NCBI GenBank assembly: GCA_009776745.1
Contig: WRNH01000014.1
Coordinates: forward strand, 1 to 35,585
Source: Endomicrobiia bacterium
Lineage (GTDB): Bacteria; Elusimicrobiota; Endomicrobiia; Endomicrobiales; Endomicrobiaceae
DNA: 35,585 nt
Reading direction: 5' to 3'
Shown here: piece after piece, positions 32,062-35,585 of the stretch
How the letters are laid out: each line of letters begins with the position of its first letter
Position numbering within the stretch: position 1 is the stretch's first letter
Translations under genes and position numbers: made by a program
The notes under the pieces: generated by a model
The model's database searches: none
The model's input: only the letters and a program-made list of their open reading frames with translations
Told to the model about the DNA's origin: nothing

Positions 32062-32946
32062 TTGAATTTGGAATCATACTTCTCACAAAAGTCAAAGCTT
32101 ATAAATGCCGCTATAAAAAAATCTCTTCCTAAAGACGGTTCGATTATATCCAAAGCGATGCGTTACAGCATGCTTGCGGGCGGAAAAAGGCTGCGTCCGA
32201 TTTTTGTGCTTTTAGCTGCGGAACTTTGCGGAGGAAAAATTGAAAATGTTATGCCGGCGGCGTGCGCCGTAGAGTATTTGCACACGTATTCCCTTGTGCA
32301 TGACGATTTACCGGCCATGGACAATGACGACCTCAGAAGAGGCAAGCCTACAAGCCATAAAATGTTCGGCGAATCCGCGGCAATTTTGTGCGGGGATGCT
32401 CTTCTTACGGAATCTTTTGATCTGATCACAAAATCAAAAGCTTCCGATAAAAATATAAAAGAAGCCGTTAAAATTCTTTCTTATTACGGCGGATATCAAG
32501 GGATGATTGCAGGTCAGGCAGAGGATACTTTGGAAGCCGGAAAATGGAAAAATAAGAATAAGGCTTTTTTAAAAAAGAAGCTTTATTTCATACATATGCA
32601 AAAAACGGCGGCATTGATCATGGCGAGTTTTAAGATCGGAGCCGTTTTGGCCGGAGCTGATAGAAAAAAGGTCAAAGCTCTTGAAGAGTATGCCAAAAAC
32701 ATAGGCTTGGCTTTTCAGATTGCCGACGATATACTTGACGTTTATGCCGATAAAAAATTACTTGGTAAAAAAGGCAGCGACAAAGATAATAATAAACTGA
32801 CATATCTTTCTTTTTACGGAAAAGAAAAAGCCGAAAAAGACGCGTCAGCCTATGTGCAAAAAGCCAAAAACGCCGTAAAAATGTTTGGTAAAAAGTCCGA
32901 AATTCTAAATCTTATTGCAGATTATATGACGGCGAGGAAATACTGA
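32062..32946 (+). CDS. ispA: Polyprenyl (probably farnesyl) diphosphate synthase
   Basis: A 294-residue trans-prenyltransferase. The first aspartate-rich motif is DDLPAMD (Asp81, Asp82, Asp87), the DDx4D form of bacterial farnesyl diphosphate synthases, followed by RRGKPTSHK. The second is DDILD in FQIADDILDVYAD. It joins IPP to allylic diphosphates; C15 product is most likely by similarity, but C20 cannot be excluded. I prefer TTG 32062, 5 nt after AGAGGG; TTG 32044 would add six residues without a good site. It follows xseB and precedes dxs, the well-known xseA-xseB-ispA-dxs order. Confidence 0.93.
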   Translation: MNLESYFSQKSKLINAAIKKSLPKDGSIISKAMRYSMLAGGKRLRPIFVLLAAELCGGKIENVMPAACAVEYLHTYSLVHDDLPAMDNDDLRRGKPTSHKMFGESAAILCGDALLTESFDLITKSKASDKNIKEAVKILSYYGGYQGMIAGQAEDTLEAGKWKNKNKAFLKKKLYFIHMQKTAALIMASFKIGAVLAGADRKKVKALEEYAKNIGLAFQIADDILDVYADKKLLGKKGSDKDNNKLTYLSFYGKEKAEKDASAYVQKAKNAVKMFGKKSEILNLIADYMTARKY

Positions 32947-32949
32947 AAA

Positions 32950-33069
32950 TTAATGAGTAATTAGTACTGAGTAGTTAGTAATTGTCGTGCGGGGCAAAGC
33001 CCCGCTTATTAATTAGGTGCGCTCTGCGCACTCCTTAATTACTCATTACTCATTACTCATTACTAATTA
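32950..33069. repeat. 7-nt repeat palindrome with a different word and different hairpins
   Basis: The left arm AATGAGT/AATTAGT/ACTGAGT/AGTTAGT is mirrored on the right by ATTACTC repeated three times and ATTACTA, exactly 7 nt apart (33037-33064). Two hairpins lie between: GCGGGGC-aaa-GCCCCGC (32989-33005) and GTGCGC-tct-GCGCAC (33017-33031). The architecture equals that of the elements at 5017 and 30278 but neither word nor hairpin sequence is shared. Confidence 0.85.
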
Positions 33070-33087
33070 AATTATGGAGTTAAGCCA

Positions 33088-34932
33088 TTGAAATTTTTGA
33101 ACAAAATAAACAATCCGCAGGATTTAAAGAAGGTTAAAAAAGAAAATCTTTCAAAGCTTGCGGCGGAAATAAGACAGGAAATAATTAAAACCGTTTCTGA
33201 AAACGGCGGTCATCTGGCGCCGAGCCTCGGCGCCGTTGATTTGACCGTGGCTTTGCATTATGTGTTTGACTGTCCTAATGATAAAATTATATGGGATGTC
33301 GGGCATCAGGCTTATTCCCACAAAATTCTTACCGGAAGAAAAGACCAATTTAAAACGATAAGAACTCACAAAGGATTGAGCGGTTTTCCAAAAAGAGCCG
33401 AGTCGGAATATGACGCTTTCGGCGTCGGTCATTCTTCCACTTCGATTTCTGCGGCTTTGGGTTTTGCGGCGGCAAGAGATTTAAAAAATGAAGATTATAA
33501 AATAGTTGCCGTCATCGGAGACGGTTCTATGACGGGCGGGCTTGCTTTTGAGGGTCTTCAAAATGCCGGACATCTGAAAAAAGACATGCTTGTTATTTTA
33601 AACGATAATGAAATGTTTATATCGCAAAAAGTCGGCGCTATCGCCGGATATTTTGCCAAACTTCTTACCGCGGGGACCGTAAAAAAAGTCGAAGATAAAG
33701 TTATGAAGACGATAAGCCGTTTTCACAGTTTTGGCTCTCCGTTTGGAAAATTGTATAAAAGAGCCAAAGTTATGCTTTTTCCCGGCATGCTTTTTGAAGA
33801 AATGGGTTTTACGTACATAGGTCCCGTGCAGGGACATGAGATCGATAATCTTGTAAAAATACTTTCAAATATAAAAGATATGAAAGGTCCGGTTTTACTG
33901 CATGTCATAACTAAAAAAGGTAAAGGTTATGAACCTGCGGAAGAAAATCCTACGCAGTTTCACGGCGTGGGGAAATTCAATCCTGAAACGGGCGAAATCG
34001 CAAAAAGCAAAGGAGTGCCGAGTTATACCGAAGTTTTTTCAAATACGCTGGTAAAAATGGCGCAGGCAAATGATAAAATAGTCGCCATAACGGCGGCAAT
34101 GCCCGAAGGAACGGGTCTTGATAAATTTGCAAAAGAGTTTCCGCAAAGATATTTTGACGTCGGTATTGCCGAAGGCCACGCCGTAACATTTGCCGCCGCA
34201 TTGGCGGCCGGCGGAATGCAGCCCGTTTGCGCTATTTATTCCACGTTTATGCAAAGAGCGATAGATAATATTATCCACGACGCGGCTTTACAGAAGCTTC
34301 CGGTTGTTTTTGCTTTAGACAGAGCCGGGATCGTCGGTGAAGACGGCGCGACGCATCACGGGGTTTTTGATTTTTCATATTTAAAATACGTTCCGAATTT
34401 AATAATTATGGCTCCTGCCGACGAAAATGAATTGCAGCATATGCTCAAAACCGCTTTTAACTCGAATATGCCCTGCGCCATAAGATATCCAAGAGGTTCG
34501 GGGACAGGCATTGCTATGGATATGGCACCTGCCGTTTTGCAGATAGGAAAAGCCAAAGTAGTTCACGAAGGCAGCGATATATGTCTGCTCGGCATAGGAA
34601 ATCAGGTTGAAAATTGCCTGAAAGCCGCCGAGATTTTGGAAGAGAAAAATATAAAAGCTTCCGTGGTAAATATGAGATTTTTAAAACCTCTTGACGAAGA
34701 TATTATAAAAGAGATGTTTTCAAAAACAAAAAAATTTATTACGGTCGAAGAAAACGTTTTAGAAGGCGGTTTCGGAGAAAGCATAAAAGCGCTTTTATGC
34801 AATACCGGCGCCATCGTCGAATGCATAGGCCTGCCGGATAAATTTATAGAACACGGCAGCCAGAAAGTATTAATGGAAAAATACGGTCTGACCGCTAAAA
34901 AGATAGCGGAAACAGCTTTTAAAATGCTTTAA
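33088..34932 (+). CDS. dxs: 1-deoxy-D-xylulose-5-phosphate synthase
   Basis: The 614-residue thiamine diphosphate enzyme condenses pyruvate and glyceraldehyde 3-phosphate, the first step of the MEP isoprenoid pathway. Landmarks: LGAVDLTVALHYVFD, VGHQAYSHKILTGR, GVGHSSTSISAALG, the ThDP/Mg site GDGSMTGGLAFEGLQNAG with NDNEMFIS, then DVGIAEGHAVTFAAALA, ALDRAGIVGEDGATHHG and RYPRG in the second half. The length is normal. Start is TTG 33088 with GGAG 8 nt upstream; the ATG at 33074 opens only a five-codon frame. It supplies IPP/DMAPP for the neighbouring IspA. Confidence 0.97.
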   Translation: MKFLNKINNPQDLKKVKKENLSKLAAEIRQEIIKTVSENGGHLAPSLGAVDLTVALHYVFDCPNDKIIWDVGHQAYSHKILTGRKDQFKTIRTHKGLSGFPKRAESEYDAFGVGHSSTSISAALGFAAARDLKNEDYKIVAVIGDGSMTGGLAFEGLQNAGHLKKDMLVILNDNEMFISQKVGAIAGYFAKLLTAGTVKKVEDKVMKTISRFHSFGSPFGKLYKRAKVMLFPGMLFEEMGFTYIGPVQGHEIDNLVKILSNIKDMKGPVLLHVITKKGKGYEPAEENPTQFHGVGKFNPETGEIAKSKGVPSYTEVFSNTLVKMAQANDKIVAITAAMPEGTGLDKFAKEFPQRYFDVGIAEGHAVTFAAALAAGGMQPVCAIYSTFMQRAIDNIIHDAALQKLPVVFALDRAGIVGEDGATHHGVFDFSYLKYVPNLIIMAPADENELQHMLKTAFNSNMPCAIRYPRGSGTGIAMDMAPAVLQIGKAKVVHEGSDICLLGIGNQVENCLKAAEILEEKNIKASVVNMRFLKPLDEDIIKEMFSKTKKFITVEENVLEGGFGESIKALLCNTGAIVECIGLPDKFIEHGSQKVLMEKYGLTAKKIAETAFKML

Positions 34933-35004
34933 CGGCAGTGAGTAGTTAGTAGTGAATAGATAATAATTAACGTCATTGCGAGGAATGAAATGACGAAGCA
35001 ATCT
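34932..35004. repeat. ACGGCAG half-array and ATTGCGA...GAAGCAAT repeat after dxs
   Basis: ACGGCAG (34932-34938) overlaps the dxs stop by one base. It leads a left-arm-only array AGTGAGT/AGTTAGT/AGTGAAT. Next is GTCATTGCGAGGAATGAAAT and then GACGAAGCAATCT (to 35004), an imperfect palindrome of a type found between genes in many bacteria and related to the one at 7108-7150. Confidence 0.65.
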
Positions 35005-35023
35005 AAAAAGCCGCTGCTTTTGT

Positions 35024-35092
35024 TGTCATTCCGTGCTTGACACTATATTATTTTCAGTAAAAATGGATTCCCGCTTTCGCGGGAATGACAAT
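35024..35092. repeat. ATTCCCGC hairpin region upstream of tlyA
   Basis: ATTCCCGC-tttc-GCGGGAAT (35067-35086) is a perfect 8-bp hairpin. With the outer GTCATTCC (35024) and GAATGAC it resembles the inner part of the elements at 100-247 and 20148-20286, but lacks their GGGTCTCT ends. It may be a related remnant. Confidence 0.45.
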
Positions 35093-35097
35093 GACGA

Positions 35098-35106
35098 TGT
35101 TATAAT
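35098..35106 (+). promoter_or_regulatory. Extended -10 promoter candidate for tlyA
   Basis: TGTTATAAT is a perfect extended -10 box 33 nt before the tlyA ATG; no good -35 is visible. A small hairpin ATTCCG...CGGAAT (35108-35127) would then lie in the 5' leader. Confidence 0.45.
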
Positions 35107-35139
35107 GATTCCGGATTTTTTCGGAATAACAACAAAAAA

Positions 35140-35585
35140 ATGGAAAAGAAAAAAGATAAAAAACGGCTGGATGTTTTGATATTTGAAAAAGGGCTGGCGG
35201 AAACGCGTACAAAAGCGCAGGCTTTTATAATCGGCGGAAGCGTTTTAGTCAACGGGCAGGTTGAATATAAACCGAGCGCATTATTCGGCGAAGAAGACGT
35301 AGTTGAACTTAAAGACATTAATCCTTATGTTTCGCGCGGCGGGTTAAAGCTTGAATCTGCTTTAAATGCTCTAAATATATGCGTTGCGGGGTTTATTTGT
35401 CTTGATATAGGCGCTTCAACAGGCGGGTTTACGGACTGCATGCTTCAAAAAGGAGCCGTAAAAGTTTATGCGGTTGACGTCGGCTCAGGGCAGCTGCATT
35501 ATAAACTCAGGCAGGATAAAAGAGTAATCAATATAGAAAACGTAAATTTCAGATATTTTGACAATTCTTTGATAAAGGAGCCGGT
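35140..35585 (+). CDS. tlyA: TlyA-family rRNA 2'-O-methyltransferase (cut by window end)
   Basis: The first 148 residues are present. An N-terminal S4 RNA-binding domain has RLDVLIFEKGLAETRTKAQA and VLVNGQ, then YVSRGGLKLESAL. The FtsJ-like SAM-binding fold starts at LDIGASTGGFTDCML and continues with AVDVGSGQLHYKLR and NVNFR. Family members methylate ribose 2'-OH groups in 16S and/or 23S rRNA; some are also called haemolysins, probably wrongly. Start is ATG 35140. The order dxs-tlyA is as in Bacillus, where argR/ahrC and recN follow. The 3' end lies outside the window. Confidence 0.93.
   Translation, partial: MEKKKDKKRLDVLIFEKGLAETRTKAQAFIIGGSVLVNGQVEYKPSALFGEEDVVELKDINPYVSRGGLKLESALNALNICVAGFICLDIGASTGGFTDCMLQKGAVKVYAVDVGSGQLHYKLRQDKRVINIENVNFRYFDNSLIKEP

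Noticed and set aside
32950-33069. CRISPR-like array because of ATTACTC tandem units
   Set aside because: Units are 7 nt with no spacers, and there are no cas genes in the window.

Overview
The window looks like a piece of a chromosome from an AT-leaning, diderm, anaerobic-type bacterium. Gene content fits Elusimicrobiota of the Endomicrobium kind: a PorV/UPF0164-type outer-membrane protein, a lipid A-type acyltransferase, a DUF362 ferredoxin fusion, Dxs with IspA, and RNase Y. That placement is an inference from gene content and style, not a search result. Nothing in the window looks like phage, plasmid or CRISPR.

Layout: the tail of an unidentified gene (2-70); smc coupled by an ATGA overlap to a DUF362/[4Fe-4S] protein; an LpxL-type acyltransferase; then, on the minus strand, a 1853-residue secreted M6-type metalloprotease with 11 Ig-like repeats and a C-terminal sorting-type domain, followed by a PorV-family protein. 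From 13.2 kb on, all genes are on the plus strand: thrS, infC-rpmI-rplT (consensus promoter, attenuator-like leader, no ordinary infC start codon), ktrB-ktrA potassium uptake, a small TPR protein, pheS-pheT, a serine beta-lactamase-fold protein overlapping an FAD oxidase gene, a zapB-like gene, zapA, a probable 6S RNA, rarA, 5-formyltetrahydrofolate cyclo-ligase, rny, then xseA-xseB-ispA-dxs-tlyA (tlyA cut by the window end).

Functionally this is mostly a housekeeping backbone: chromosome organisation, translation, cell division, RNA turnover, DNA repair and isoprenoid precursor synthesis. The order thrS-infC-rpmI-rplT-pheST-zapBA-6S-ygfA-rny resembles an arrangement known from distant bacteria, here opened by three insertions (ktrBA-TPR, bla-FAD oxidase, rarA).

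The least explained component is between the genes. Many spacers, often right after a stop codon, start with ACGGCA(A/G) or ACGACA(A/G) and run into degenerate 7-nt tandem repeats. In the complete examples these enclose two hairpins with short, mostly 3-nt, loops and are followed by the inverted 7-nt array. The 7-nt word and the hairpin sequences differ between loci while the architecture is kept. A separate 139-148 bp terminal-inverted-repeat element occurs twice, once splitting pheS from pheT. Together these give the window a dense population of palindromic intergenic elements.
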